NCBI GenBank assembly: GCA_025355965.1
Contig: JANXYR010000079.1
Coordinates: 1-64,000, forward strand
DNA length: 64,000 bases
Direction of reading: 5' to 3'
Source: Geobacteraceae bacterium
Lineage (GTDB): Bacteria > Desulfobacterota > Desulfuromonadia > Geobacterales > Pseudopelobacteraceae
In this document: one piece after another, positions 1 through 9,863 of the stretch
How positions within the stretch are numbered: the first letter of the stretch is position 1
Layout: each line of letters begins with the position of its first letter
Made by a program: the position numbers and the translations under genes
Notes under the pieces: generated by a model
Seen by the model: the letters and a program-made list of their open reading frames with translations, nothing else
Told to the model about the DNA's origin: nothing
The model's database searches: none

Positions 1-77
1 CTATTGTCACTGTCGGTGACCAGCTTGACCGTTTCAATTTTAAACTCGCGGGTAAAACGTCTTCTCCTCGATACCAT
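1..77 (-). mobile_element. IS3-family transposase OrfA, N-terminal fragment (continues beyond the left edge)
   Basis: Minus-strand ATG at 77 translates to MVSRRRRFTREFKIETVKLVTDSDN, typical of an IS3/IS911 OrfA N-terminus; a plausible IS end lies at 117-141. Confidence 0.75.
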
Positions 78-116
78 GACAGTCCTCCGTAATCTGTTTG
101 TAGCAGCTTTTCGGAC

Positions 117-141
117 TGTCCACAATTACGGGGGAGATTCA
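117..141 (-). repeat. Putative terminal inverted repeat of the IS3-family element
   Basis: Minus strand reads TGAATCTCCCCCGTAATTGTGGACA, resembling IS3-group ends (TGA..CCCC...TGGACA), located upstream of the orfA start. Confidence 0.6.
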
Positions 142-149
142 TATGTTTT

Positions 150-350
150 TTACAAATAAACTGGAATGCTTATCCTATAGCCAATCACATTTATGGGCGT
201 CATAATGCTGTGCTGCTTGTTCTTTGTCCCGCTATATCTAACCTCACCCACACATTTCTCACAAATTCCATGAGTAATTATTTCGTCTGAGTGAGTATCT
301 GAAAAAGAAGTTCCCATCACCGTTTGGCACCATGAGCAAACTCTTTTCAT
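150..350 (-). CDS. Small Cys-rich hypothetical protein (CSWC...HGICEKC)
   Basis: 66-aa ORF with CxxC / GICxxC pattern seen in small deltaproteobacterial proteins; abuts the IS end. Confidence 0.5.
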   Translation of the reverse strand: MKRVCSWCQTVMGTSFSDTHSDEIITHGICEKCVGEVRYSGTKNKQHSIMTPINVIGYRISIPVYL

Positions 351-600
351 ATGACGACCCTTTTAGATGACTGTAAGTTATATTGTAATAGAGCTTACGT
401 CCCTTATCGACCACTTAAGCGGCACCTTTAACCATAAAAATCAAACTTAAGTATCCTCTAACTTCTACAATCCATAATCCAACTTCTTGACCACGTCACC
501 CCGTTTCGGGACAACCTATGAAAACTGGGAGAAACGTGATGAACATGAAAAAGAAAAGCTCCCACATCTCAAAGAGACAGGAAGCTTATTCTGTAACTAA

Positions 601-687
601 TGGTGCCCGGGACTAGACTCGAACTAGCACACCCTTGCGAGCACAAGAACCTGAATCTTGCGTGTCTACCAATTCCACCACCCGGGC
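601..687 (-). tRNA. tRNA-Leu (anticodon CAG), CCA encoded
   Basis: Minus strand GCCCGGGTGGTGGAATTGGTAGACACGCAAGATTCAGGTTCTTG...TTCGAGTCTAGTCCCGGGCACCA; acceptor stem GCCCGGG/CCCGGGC, anticodon stem CAAGA/TCTTG with loop TTCAGGT. Confidence 0.93.
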
Positions 688-836
688 AAGTGAACTGATT
701 TCTTATCATCTCCATTTTCATATTGCAAGCAGAAAAAGACACCCCCCCGCAGAAAAGCCCTAAAAACTTGACAAACAGACGCACGTGGTGATATCAGAAG
801 TGTTCACATTTTCAGATACCTATCGGAGGAAACATC

Positions 837-1250
837 ATGGAACGTACATTTGCAATCATCAAACCGGATGCAGTTGAGCGCAAGCTGGCTGGCCAAATCC
901 TGGCAAGAATCGAAGAAAAAGGCTTCACGATCGCTGGCATGAAAAAAATTCAGCTGACCAAAAAACAGGCTGAAGGTTTTTACTGTGTGCACAGTGAACG
1001 ACCATTTTTCAAAGACCTGTGTGCTTTCATGTCCCGCAGCCCGGTTATCGTACTCTGCCTGGAAAAAGAGAATGCTATTGCTGATTGGCGCACTCTGATG
1101 GGTGCAACTAATCCTGCTAATGCAGAGCCAGGCACGATTCGCAAGGATTTTGCTATCAATATCGAAGAAAATTCATCCCACGGTTCTGATGCTCCTGAAA
1201 CAGCTGCTTTTGAAATTCCGTATTTCTTCAGCGCACTGGAATTGGTATAA
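837..1250 (+). CDS. ndk: Nucleoside diphosphate kinase
   Basis: 137 aa, [21 protein letters not shown]..., NDPK motif [12 protein letters not shown]. Confidence 0.97.
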   Translation: MERTFAIIKPDAVERKLAGQILARIEEKGFTIAGMKKIQLTKKQAEGFYCVHSERPFFKDLCAFMSRSPVIVLCLEKENAIADWRTLMGATNPANAEPGTIRKDFAINIEENSSHGSDAPETAAFEIPYFFSALELV

Positions 1251-1276
1251 ACCGTACATAAGTACCCAAAGCACAC

Positions 1277-1308
1277 AAAAAAGGCCCTGCGATTGCAGGG
1301 CCTTTTTT
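1277..1308 (+). terminator. Rho-independent terminator after ndk
   Basis: AAAAAAGGCCCTGC-GATT-GCAGGGCCTTTTTT. Confidence 0.9.
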
Positions 1309-1331
1309 GTGTTTCGGAGAGACAGTAAGAA

Positions 1332-2849
1332 TCAGGCGAAATGACTCTCTAGCGCTTCAGCCAAAGCATCAAGAGTGTAAGATTCCGGCTCGACATCAAC
1401 CTTCAGCCCCAGATCACGACAGCTTTTTGTAGTTATCGGACCGATTGATGCGACGGCCACCCCTTTCAGCATGTCCAGCATTAGCTCTTCTCCCAACATG
1501 GCGGCAAGGTTTTGAACCGTTGAAGATGACGTGAAGGTAATGCAGTCAACCGAACGTTTTTCAAGAGCAAAGAGAGTCTCGGGAGGAAGCCGGTCCGGAA
1601 AAACATTGCGGTACGCGACCGGACTGTCGACGTGCGCTCCCAGCCGCTTTAATTCCAGTGGAATAACTTCACGCGCCTTGTCGGCACGTGGGAAAAGCAC
1701 CCGGCTACCCTGCATATCCAAGCGGGAGAATTCGTCGACAACACCTTCTGCTTTATAATCGGTCGGAACTAGATCCGGTTTTATGCCAAACAAACGGATC
1801 TCAGCGGCAGTTTTTGGACCGACTGCGCAAATCTTGCAACCTGCAAACGCTCTGGCGTCAAACCCCAGCATATCCAGTCGCTGGAATAAGAATCGAACCG
1901 CATTTACTGAAGTCAACACGACCCAGTCATAGCTCGGTAATTCACGAATAGCCAGATCAAGCAGTTGCCAGCTCTCCGGCTCCACCAACCGAATTGTTGG
2001 ACATTCCAGTACCGTTGCACCGCGCGCCGCCAGCTTGGTGGAAAACTCACCTGCCTGTTCGGCAGCTCTGGTGACGACGATTTTCTTCCCACAAAGCCGG
2101 CGCTTTTCAAACCATTGCAGCTTCTCCCGCAACGCAACCACTTCGCCAACAATCGTGACCGCAGGAGGTTTAAAGGCACTTGCTTCGGCCCGGTCAGCAA
2201 TATCGGCCAATGTACCAACCAGCACCTGCTGACATGGGGTTGTTGCCCAGCGCACCAGCGCAACCGGCGTAGCAGGGGATCTGCCATGCTCTATCAGGCG
2301 CTGCATATTGCACCGCAGGGTAGTCACCCCCATATAAAACACAACCGTACCACCGCCTAAAGAAAGACGATCCCAGTCTATACTTGATTCGAACTTGTCC
2401 TTCCCCTCCTGGCCGGTTACAAATGCAACCGAGGCGGTTATATCCCGATGCGTCAGAGGGATACCGGAATATACAGAGGCTCCGACAGCAGCGGTAACAC
2501 CAGGTACTACCTCAAAAGTAATGCCGGCCTCGCGCAACGCTTCGCACTCTTCACCGCCACGCCCAAACACAAAGGGATCGCCACCCTTCAGGCGCACAAC
2601 AACCTTTCCTGACGACGCCTTTGCAACTAGCAAACTGTTTATCTCGTTCTGCCCCTGATTGTGACGACCGCCGATTTTACCGGCATAAATGCGCTCAGCA
2701 GCTTCAGGGGCGTGGTTGAGAAGCTGTTCATTGGCCAGATAGTCATAGACGACCACCTCGGCTTTTTTCAAACATTCCACCCCACGAAGCGTAATCAGGG
2801 ACGGGTCGCCAGGACCGGCGCCCACCAGATAAACGATTCCGTTACTCAC
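1332..2849 (-). CDS. cobA-hemD: Uroporphyrinogen-III C-methyltransferase / uroporphyrinogen-III synthase fusion
   Basis: 505 aa; N-terminal SUMT (VYLVGAGPGDPSLITLRG...) followed by a HemD-like C-terminal domain. Confidence 0.93.
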   Translation of the reverse strand: MSNGIVYLVGAGPGDPSLITLRGVECLKKAEVVVYDYLANEQLLNHAPEAAERIYAGKIGGRHNQGQNEINSLLVAKASSGKVVVRLKGGDPFVFGRGGEECEALREAGITFEVVPGVTAAVGASVYSGIPLTHRDITASVAFVTGQEGKDKFESSIDWDRLSLGGGTVVFYMGVTTLRCNMQRLIEHGRSPATPVALVRWATTPCQQVLVGTLADIADRAEASAFKPPAVTIVGEVVALREKLQWFEKRRLCGKKIVVTRAAEQAGEFSTKLAARGATVLECPTIRLVEPESWQLLDLAIRELPSYDWVVLTSVNAVRFLFQRLDMLGFDARAFAGCKICAVGPKTAAEIRLFGIKPDLVPTDYKAEGVVDEFSRLDMQGSRVLFPRADKAREVIPLELKRLGAHVDSPVAYRNVFPDRLPPETLFALEKRSVDCITFTSSSTVQNLAAMLGEELMLDMLKGVAVASIGPITTKSCRDLGLKVDVEPESYTLDALAEALESHFA

Positions 2850-3792
2850 CTATCGACCTCTGATATACCTCTTCCAGAATAGCCTTGCCCCCTTCGGCCA
2901 GCAACTGATCCGCAAGGCGTATACCTAATTGCTGACATTCAGCTACCGGGCCATTTATTTCGCCACGCACAGAGCGCTTGCCGTCGACAGCAGCAATGAA
3001 ACCGACCAACCGCAACTGGCCATCACTAACGGTGCCGTGGGCCGCAATTGGGACTTGGCAGCCGCCCTCACACCGCTTTAGCAAGGCTCGCTCAGCCCGG
3101 ACTGCGTGGCTGGTGTCCGGGTGATTGAAGAAGGCGATCGTTTCGGTTATTACCGGATCAGCCAGACGACATTCGATCCCCAAAGCACCCTGACCGATGG
3201 CCGGAATGGAGAGGTCAACATCCAGATATTCTCCGACACTCTCCGTAAAACCAAGCCGTTTTAATCCGGCGGCGGCCAGAATGACGGCATCCAGATTGTC
3301 CTCGGTAAGTTTTCTGATACGGGTTTCTACGTTACCGCGAATCATAACCATCTGCAGATCAGGGCGCACTTTCAAAAGCTGGGCTTGCCGGCGCAGAGCA
3401 CTTGTTCCGATACGTGCTCCCTGCGGCAGATCTGCAAATTTCACATTGCGCGAGATCACGGCGTCACGAGGGTCTTCACGCTCAGTAATACAGTGCAGGC
3501 CCAATCCTTCCGGGAAATCAGTCGGAACGTCTTTCATACTGTGTACGGCGATGTCGATCTCGCCCCGCAGCATGGCCTCTTCGATCTCCTTGACGAACAG
3601 CCCTTTACCACCTACCTGTGCCAAGGGGACATCCAGAATCTTGTCACCAATCGTTTTGATTTTGGTAAGGGTGACTTCCATACCGGGATAGCGTTTCTCA
3701 AGTTCTGATTTTACCCAGTTGGCCTGCCAGAGGGCCAGTTGACTAGCACGGGTTCCGATACGTAACTTCTTTGGTGGCATACTGTTCTCCAT
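2842..3792 (-). CDS. hemC: Porphobilinogen deaminase (hydroxymethylbilane synthase)
   Basis: LRIGTRASQLALWQA..., cofactor-Cys region RCEGGCQVPIAAH. Confidence 0.97.
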   Translation of the reverse strand: MENSMPPKKLRIGTRASQLALWQANWVKSELEKRYPGMEVTLTKIKTIGDKILDVPLAQVGGKGLFVKEIEEAMLRGEIDIAVHSMKDVPTDFPEGLGLHCITEREDPRDAVISRNVKFADLPQGARIGTSALRRQAQLLKVRPDLQMVMIRGNVETRIRKLTEDNLDAVILAAAGLKRLGFTESVGEYLDVDLSIPAIGQGALGIECRLADPVITETIAFFNHPDTSHAVRAERALLKRCEGGCQVPIAAHGTVSDGQLRLVGFIAAVDGKRSVRGEINGPVAECQQLGIRLADQLLAEGGKAILEEVYQRSIGE

Positions 3793-3813
3793 TTCTCATA
3801 TAATTAGATACCG

Positions 3814-5127
3814 TTATTCTTCAAGCTCCAACTCTTCATCGTCACGTTGCAATGATTCTAGCTCAAACAGCTGACGCAGGGCGTCGATATACAGATCTAC
3901 CCGCCCCCCCTGGCCCGCCTGCTTGAGGACAGATGTGGGGGTGTGAAGCAACTTGTTCATCATAGCAACCGTAAGCGCTTCCAGCCGTTTCTCGGCATCG
4001 GGAGGTAAATCCTTCCACCCTGCTATCGTCTTATCAAGCTCGGCTCGGCGAATTTCATCAAAACGGCTACGCAGAGCGACAATAGCGGGGGTGACTTCCA
4101 GTGTCGAAAGCCATTTATGAAACTGACCTATCTCCTGGTCAATTATCTCCTCGGCTTTTTCAGCCTCCAGACTGCGCTGCGCAAGATTGGCCTGGACAAT
4201 CTCCTGTAGGTGATCGACGGTAAATAGGTAGGCGTTCTCGACATCATCAACCTTTGGGTCGATATCGCGCGGAACGGCAATATCAATGAAAAAAATCGGC
4301 TTTGACCGGCGACGTTTGACTATTTCTTTGGCATCCTCCGGCCCGATAATACAGTGTGGGGCTCCGGTAGATGAAAGAACAATATCGGCCCGATGCAGAT
4401 GTTCAAGAAACGATTCAAAACGGACGGCCTCGCCGCCGAACTCCTCCGCCAGACGTTCTGCACGTTCAAAGGTACGGTTTGTAACTATCACTCCCTTCGC
4501 ACCACTGTTAAGGAAGTGTTTGGCAGCTAGCTCACACATTTCACCGGCGCCGATCAACATGACTGTCTTGTCAGACAGGTCCCCCAGAATTTTTTTGGCC
4601 AGCTCCACGGCGGCAAATGCAACAGAAACAGCGGAAGAAGCTATTTTTGTTTCCGTGCGCACCCGCTTGGCAACCGAAAATGCCTTGTGCAGAAAGCGAT
4701 TAAGAATAATTCCTGACGATTTGAATTCGGCTGCATAGCCATAGGAAGTTTTGATCTGGCCCAGGATCTGAGGTTCGCCAACGATCATCGAATCCAGACT
4801 GGAGGCAACCCTGAATACGTGACGGATAGCTGCTTCGGCGTGGTAACTGTACAAGTGTGGCTCAAGCGATTCAAATGGCAAACGATGATATTCCGCCATA
4901 AACCGTTTTATACGTGCTATGCCGCCAGCGACATCACGGGTTGTGGCATAAATCTCGACCCGATTGCAGGTAGAGACAATTACCCCCTCGATAATACCTT
5001 CAAGCCCGATCAATTCACCCAGCGGTTTTTCAATCTGGTTTGGAGAAAAAGCTACTTTTTCACGGATCTCAACTGTAGCAGTTTTGTGTGAAAGGCCGAC
5101 AACGATGATATTCATGATAGAGTACAA
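3814..5127 (-). CDS. hemA: Glutamyl-tRNA reductase
   Basis: [20 protein letters not shown]..., [10 protein letters not shown]; start may be the internal Met at 5115. Confidence 0.96.
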   Translation of the reverse strand: MYSIMNIIVVGLSHKTATVEIREKVAFSPNQIEKPLGELIGLEGIIEGVIVSTCNRVEIYATTRDVAGGIARIKRFMAEYHRLPFESLEPHLYSYHAEAAIRHVFRVASSLDSMIVGEPQILGQIKTSYGYAAEFKSSGIILNRFLHKAFSVAKRVRTETKIASSAVSVAFAAVELAKKILGDLSDKTVMLIGAGEMCELAAKHFLNSGAKGVIVTNRTFERAERLAEEFGGEAVRFESFLEHLHRADIVLSSTGAPHCIIGPEDAKEIVKRRRSKPIFFIDIAVPRDIDPKVDDVENAYLFTVDHLQEIVQANLAQRSLEAEKAEEIIDQEIGQFHKWLSTLEVTPAIVALRSRFDEIRRAELDKTIAGWKDLPPDAEKRLEALTVAMMNKLLHTPTSVLKQAGQGGRVDLYIDALRQLFELESLQRDDEELELEE

Positions 5128-5160
5128 TCCATGTTTATTGATAAATTGCTGGAAGCAAAG

Positions 5161-5961
5161 CTACCAGATGATACTATGCTCCATAGCCAAAAATGAAAAC
5201 AATACAACAATAAAACCGAAAATTGAAAGGATCGCGGCACGCTTTCCGCGCCAGCCAATAGTAAGACGACCATGCAGGAGCGCCGCATAGATAAACCAGA
5301 TGATCAGCGACCATGTCTGTTTGTGGTCCCAAACCCAGTAGCTCCCTATTGCCTGCTCAGACCAAATCGCGCCGGATATAATGGCAACAGTCAAAAGGGG
5401 AAACCCAACCGTCAGGCAGCGATAACTAATCTCGTCCATTGTTTCAAGTGAAGGAAGCTTTTGGAAGAGCGCACCAAAATGTTTCGTTTTGAGAAAGCGT
5501 CGCTGGATAAGATACATAACATCAACACCGGCAGCGATTGTGAAGGAGGCATAACTGACAAAAGCCAGCATGGCGTGGAACCAGAACCAGTTACTCTGCA
5601 GAATGGGGTGAAGTTGGCGCACCGCAACATGTAAAGAACTTGACGCAATCAGCATCACAAGTGCGACAGGAGTAACAAATGAGCCAAGTGTCGTTACCTT
5701 GTATTTGCGCTCGAAAAAAATAAAACCACCTACAATGGCAAGACTGAAAAATGACAGTGATTCTTGCATATTGGTGAGCGGCAGATACTTCATCTTACTG
5801 GCCAGATGAATTGTTGATAGCAGATGTGCCGTGAAGCCAACAGCCAATATACGGCTGGCCCAGAGTGCTAGCGCCGGTAACGTACGCAGCAGACAGGTAA
5901 GATATGCAGCTGTAGCACAACCATATAAAGCAACCGTCAGAATGAAAAACATGTGAGTCAT
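5161..5961 (-). CDS. CcsA/HemX-like cytochrome c biogenesis membrane protein
   Basis: 266 aa multi-TM with the tryptophan-rich WVWDHKQTWSLIIWFIYA motif. Confidence 0.85.
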   Translation of the reverse strand: MTHMFFILTVALYGCATAAYLTCLLRTLPALALWASRILAVGFTAHLLSTIHLASKMKYLPLTNMQESLSFFSLAIVGGFIFFERKYKVTTLGSFVTPVALVMLIASSSLHVAVRQLHPILQSNWFWFHAMLAFVSYASFTIAAGVDVMYLIQRRFLKTKHFGALFQKLPSLETMDEISYRCLTVGFPLLTVAIISGAIWSEQAIGSYWVWDHKQTWSLIIWFIYAALLHGRLTIGWRGKRAAILSIFGFIVVLFSFLAMEHSIIW

Positions 5962-6554
5962 GGCATTGATTCCTTGCGTTCAGTGATCTCTGTAAGTAAA
6001 CGCTTGGCAAGTGAGCGTAAAACCCGTGTATTGTATGTACTGGGATGCCCATTCGTCAATAGCTTTTCTCGTTCTACTGCCAACTGGTTGAGGATATATC
6101 CATATTCATCGCCGATTTGTTCAGCAATACAGTCCCGAACATCAACCGCGAACGTTGGACAGTGCCCACCGGTTGAAACGGCTATTCCGAGATTGCCACG
6201 CTGCAACACAGCCGGGAAAGTGCAGTCTCCAGCGACCGGATTGTCGACAACAGCCACAAGAATACTCCGCTCATGGGCGTCGGCGGAAACCTGTTCGTTT
6301 ACCAGAACATCATCGGTTGCTGCAATCACCAGAAAAGCATTGTCCAGGTCTGATACGGAATAGCTGCCGACTCTTAAGGCAAACTTTCCCAAATTTTTCA
6401 GGGCAGCAATCTCAGGGCAAATATCTATAGCTACAATCCTGATGGAAGCACCTGATGTCAGCAATGTACGGAGCTTGCGAAGGGCAACGGCGCCACCGCC
6501 GATGATAACCGCCAGCTTACCCTCCATTCTTATGTTCAGCGCCAGCGTTGACAT
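5958..6554 (-). CDS. Precorrin-2 dehydrogenase / sirohydrochlorin ferrochelatase-like (CysG N-terminal domain, Met8-like)
   Basis: 198 aa, NIRMEGKLAVIIGGGAVALRKLRTLL... NAD-binding motif; adjacent to ccsA and hemA. Confidence 0.87.
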   Translation of the reverse strand: MSTLALNIRMEGKLAVIIGGGAVALRKLRTLLTSGASIRIVAIDICPEIAALKNLGKFALRVGSYSVSDLDNAFLVIAATDDVLVNEQVSADAHERSILVAVVDNPVAGDCTFPAVLQRGNLGIAVSTGGHCPTFAVDVRDCIAEQIGDEYGYILNQLAVEREKLLTNGHPSTYNTRVLRSLAKRLLTEITERKESMP

Positions 6555-6712
6555 GCTTTGTTCCTCAATGTGCCGGCATCATACTCTCCTCTTGCGCACT
6601 TTTCAACGATATGAACACACGATATTGGGGGTACAGAGTTTGCTCTTGATTTTTTTAGCGTCTGGTATATGATCCCGGGAAAGTTATCATGCACTCAAAG
6701 GAGAACTACCAG

Positions 6713-7042
6713 ATGGCCAATGAAAACGTAATCGCATTTACAGATGCAAATTTTGACCGCGATGTGTTGCAGTCTGACATTCCGGTACTCGTTGATTTTT
6801 GGGCTACGTGGTGTGCACCTTGCAAGGCAATTGCACCCCTTATTGATACAATAGCCGATGAATATGCTGGGAAAGTCAAAGTAGGCAAGGTGAATGTTGA
6901 TGAAAACCAGGCTACTCCAGGCAAATTTGGTGTGCGTGGCATCCCTACAATAATATTATTCAAGAATGGCGTAGTGCTCGATCAAGTTGTCGGAGCTGTA
7001 CCTAAATCACAGCTTGATGCACTGATCGCCAAAGCGCTCTAG
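6713..7042 (+). CDS. trxA: Thioredoxin
   Basis: [14 protein letters not shown] active site; RBS AAGGAG precedes the ATG at 6713. Confidence 0.95.
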   Translation: MANENVIAFTDANFDRDVLQSDIPVLVDFWATWCAPCKAIAPLIDTIADEYAGKVKVGKVNVDENQATPGKFGVRGIPTIILFKNGVVLDQVVGAVPKSQLDALIAKAL

Positions 7043-7056
7043 TTTAGTAGGCACTG

Positions 7057-7575
7057 TTGAATACTGTATTTCCCTTCACCAGAATTCTGTTGTTCATCAT
7101 AGCCGCATCATCCATGATCGTACCCGGTCCGGTTGATGCGGCTCCTCGATCAGGACAGACCGCTCCGAATTTCAAAGTGACCTCTACGGCAGGACAGACG
7201 ATATCTCAGGAAAATTACCGTGGCCATGTGCTGGTACTTGATTTTTTTGCAACATGGTGCCTTCCATGTCGACAGTCGATCCCACATCTGGTTGAGATGA
7301 ACCGCAAGTATGGCAAGCAGGGTCTAGAAATTCTTGGACTTAGCGTGGATGAGGATGGGGAGCGAGTCGTAAAAGCATTTACAGATGAGTTCCGGGTTAA
7401 TTATCCGCTAGCATTGGTAAGAGATTCAACCACGAGTGATTTTGGCGTCCGTTCAATACCTGTCATGTATCTGATCGATAAAAAAGGGAAAATTGCAGAG
7501 GTTTATCGTGGTTACTCCGGTGAAATTGCCCGCTCAGTAGAGCAATCGATCAAACGCCTGTTGGCAGAGAAGTAA
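7057..7575 (+). CDS. TlpA/ResA-like thiol-disulfide oxidoreductase
   Basis: Signal-like N-terminus, AtpC/TSA-Trx fold with FFATWCLPCRQSIPHL. Confidence 0.88.
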   Translation: MNTVFPFTRILLFIIAASSMIVPGPVDAAPRSGQTAPNFKVTSTAGQTISQENYRGHVLVLDFFATWCLPCRQSIPHLVEMNRKYGKQGLEILGLSVDEDGERVVKAFTDEFRVNYPLALVRDSTTSDFGVRSIPVMYLIDKKGKIAEVYRGYSGEIARSVEQSIKRLLAEK

Positions 7576-7642
7576 ATTCCTTAGTAAGTTAGAAGTGATT
7601 TTTCTGAACTTTTATGGGCAGAAAATAACTTCGTTAACGCAC

Positions 7643-8398
7643 TTATTCATGTTTATCAAGGTCGGGGTAAACCACCTGCATCAGGCATAACCCACAAGCC
7701 GGGGCTGTACTGCCAGCCTCTTTTCTATCCCCACTCTGTAACAGCTTGTCTATATCCGCTGGCGTAAAGCGACCTTTTCCGATATCAACAAGTGTGCCGA
7801 CCATTACCCGCACCATATTTTTCAAAAAGCCACCACCGATAACATCAATGGTAATACGGGAGTTTTGACGAATGATCTCGACTGAATCTATCCGCCTGAC
7901 AGTGGTCTTGGCGACACAATTAGAAGCGCGGAACGCGGCAAAATCGTGACTGCCTACAAACCGGGATGCAGCTTCTGCCATTGCAGCAAGATCAAGTGGT
8001 TCCCGAACTTGCCAACTGTACAAGCGGTCCAGTGGTGAACGGACGGATGAATTGATGATGGTATAGCGATACTGTTTGGCATGTGCCATGGTAATTGGTT
8101 TGAATCCATCCGGCACAATGCGGGCACTCTGGATAGCAATATCTTGAGGAAGAAAGCGGTTTGTTCCCTCCACAAAAGCCCGCAATGGAAGGTTCTGACT
8201 CGTACTGAAGGCGGCCGCCATGGCACGGGCATGAACCCCGGCATCAGTTCTACCGGATGAGCGCACCTGTACGGGTTCCTTAAGTAATTGTTCAAGAGCT
8301 TCCTCAACAACCTGCTGTACCGCCAGACCGTTTGGCTGGACTTGCCAGCCGGAATAGTTTGTGCCGTCGTAGGCAATTGTCAAAAATACGGTTGGCAA
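7643..8398 (-). CDS. truA: tRNA pseudouridine synthase A
   Basis: TIAYDGTNYSGWQVQPN...SSGRTDAGVHA. Confidence 0.96.
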   Translation of the reverse strand: MPTVFLTIAYDGTNYSGWQVQPNGLAVQQVVEEALEQLLKEPVQVRSSGRTDAGVHARAMAAAFSTSQNLPLRAFVEGTNRFLPQDIAIQSARIVPDGFKPITMAHAKQYRYTIINSSVRSPLDRLYSWQVREPLDLAAMAEAASRFVGSHDFAAFRASNCVAKTTVRRIDSVEIIRQNSRITIDVIGGGFLKNMVRVMVGTLVDIGKGRFTPADIDKLLQSGDRKEAGSTAPACGLCLMQVVYPDLDKHE

Positions 8399-8399
8399 G

Positions 8400-9290
8400 C
8401 TAGCTCCCGGGGCGCTCTGAAGTAAGTAAGATCAATTTGTCCAGTTCCGTTGCGTCCAGATGATATGCTTTGCGGCAGAATTCGCAAATCACTTCAGCGC
8501 TACTCTCCTTTGACCGCATATCTCTTAATTCTTCAGCCCCCAGAGTAAGAAGAGCCCGCTCTACTTTTTCCTGTCCACATCCACAACGGAAAAAGATGTC
8601 ATGAGATTCAAGCACCGTATAAGGTATATCTCCAAAAAGTTCCTGTATGATCCTTTCTGCACCTCCATCTTCAAGCAGTCCGGACAACGCGGGAAGCTCT
8701 GCTATCCGCGCCATGATTTTTCCGATTTCACCATCATCTGCCTTTGGCAACGCTTGAACCAGAAAACCACAGCATGCAGCAATCAAACCGTCATCAGCCA
8801 GAGTCGCACCCAGTCCGACAGCGGAAGGTGTCTGCTCAGAATCGGTCAGGTAATAGGCAAGATCCTCACCAATCTCACTGCTGACGAGCTGCACAACACC
8901 CTGATACGGCTGCCCCCCCATGCCAAGGTCCTTGGATACAGTCAGAAAACCTGCCCTGCCGATCAGTCCGGCTACATTCCACTTCCCATTAAATGCTTCG
9001 AGATCTGCGGTCGGATTTCCGACACAGCCGCGTACCGCGCCATCACAGTCTGCTTCAATGATCATCTTGCGTAGCGGGCCATTCCCCTCAAACTTGAGAG
9101 CTGTCCTCTGTCCGTCCTTGAGAAGAGCACCCATCAGTGCCCCCCCTGCCAGCCCACGAGAAAGCGTTATACTTGCCGTCGCTGATGCCTGTTGAAGCAG
9201 GCAAATTTCGCGAGCAAGAATACTGGCATTGCAGACAAGAATCCTGATTCCACCTGACAGACATAAAGCACGAACGATCTGATCAGCCAT
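8400..9290 (-). CDS. hslO: Hsp33 redox-regulated chaperone
   Basis: Hsp33 fold; C-terminal FRCGCGQEKVERAL...CEFCRKAYHL zinc motif. Confidence 0.93.
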   Translation of the reverse strand: MADQIVRALCLSGGIRILVCNASILAREICLLQQASATASITLSRGLAGGALMGALLKDGQRTALKFEGNGPLRKMIIEADCDGAVRGCVGNPTADLEAFNGKWNVAGLIGRAGFLTVSKDLGMGGQPYQGVVQLVSSEIGEDLAYYLTDSEQTPSAVGLGATLADDGLIAACCGFLVQALPKADDGEIGKIMARIAELPALSGLLEDGGAERIIQELFGDIPYTVLESHDIFFRCGCGQEKVERALLTLGAEELRDMRSKESSAEVICEFCRKAYHLDATELDKLILLTSERPGS

Positions 9291-9361
9291 ATTTTATAAG
9301 ACCTCGTTATATTAATTTTGTAGAAGTGACACAGACTAGACTATACTACTGCAGCAGGCAC

Positions 9362-9394
9362 AAAAAAAGCCGCATCTTTCGATGCGGCTTTTTT
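9362..9394 (-). terminator. Rho-independent terminator
   Basis: AAAAAAGCCGCATC-TTTC-GATGCGGCTTTTTT directly downstream of the minus-strand ORF ending at 9415. Confidence 0.85.
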
Positions 9395-9414
9395 CAGTAT
9401 TCGCTAAAAGCGAA

Positions 9415-9651
9415 TTACTTTGCTTTAGGAGCTTCTGCAGGAGCAGCAGCGTCTTTTTTCTCTTCTACTTTTTTAGCTGCTTTTTTAGCTTTTTTAGCTT
9501 TTTTAGCAGGCTTTGCTTCTTTTTTCTCTACTGCAGGAGCAGCAGCGTCAGCAGGAGCAGCAGCTGGCTTAGCAGCATCAGCAGCGAAAACAACTGCGGA
9601 GAAGGAAAGGGCTACGAGGGCGGCTACGATTGTGGAAAGAACTTTTTTCAT
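9415..9651 (-). CDS. Secreted Lys/Ala/Pro-rich low-complexity protein
   Basis: MKKVLSTIVAALVALSFSAVVFA signal peptide, then AAKPAAAPADAAAPAVEKKEAKPAKKAKKAKKAAKKVEEKKDAAAPAEAPKAK; start taken at 9651, RBS AGGAGG upstream on minus. Confidence 0.8.
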   Translation of the reverse strand: MKKVLSTIVAALVALSFSAVVFAADAAKPAAAPADAAAPAVEKKEAKPAKKAKKAKKAAKKVEEKKDAAAPAEAPKAK

Positions 9652-9863
9652 TTGTACTACCTCCAAAGGGAATGTGTTTGATTGTTCTTACTGCAGAGTG
9701 CGTGCCAAAAAAAATAACACAATAACCAGCTGTTTTTTAACACTTTAGCATGTAGTAACTTCTTGAGACTCTTGCAGCAGATACCTCATACACAACATAC
9801 AATACCTTATATGCGGTATATTCACCATTGATATACGAACCTATAACTTAAAGTTACCCAGGG

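Noticed and set aside
569-784. 71-aa minus-strand ORF across the tRNA-Leu gene
   Set aside because: Overlaps a clear tRNA; coding potential is spurious.
3197-3691. 164-aa plus-strand ORF opposite hemC
   Set aside because: Antisense shadow ORF, no plausible domain.
9326-9748. Plus-strand Ala/Phe/Ser-rich ORFs opposite the Lys/Ala protein
   Set aside because: Translation of the antisense of a low-complexity gene; the minus-strand gene has signal peptide, RBS and terminator.
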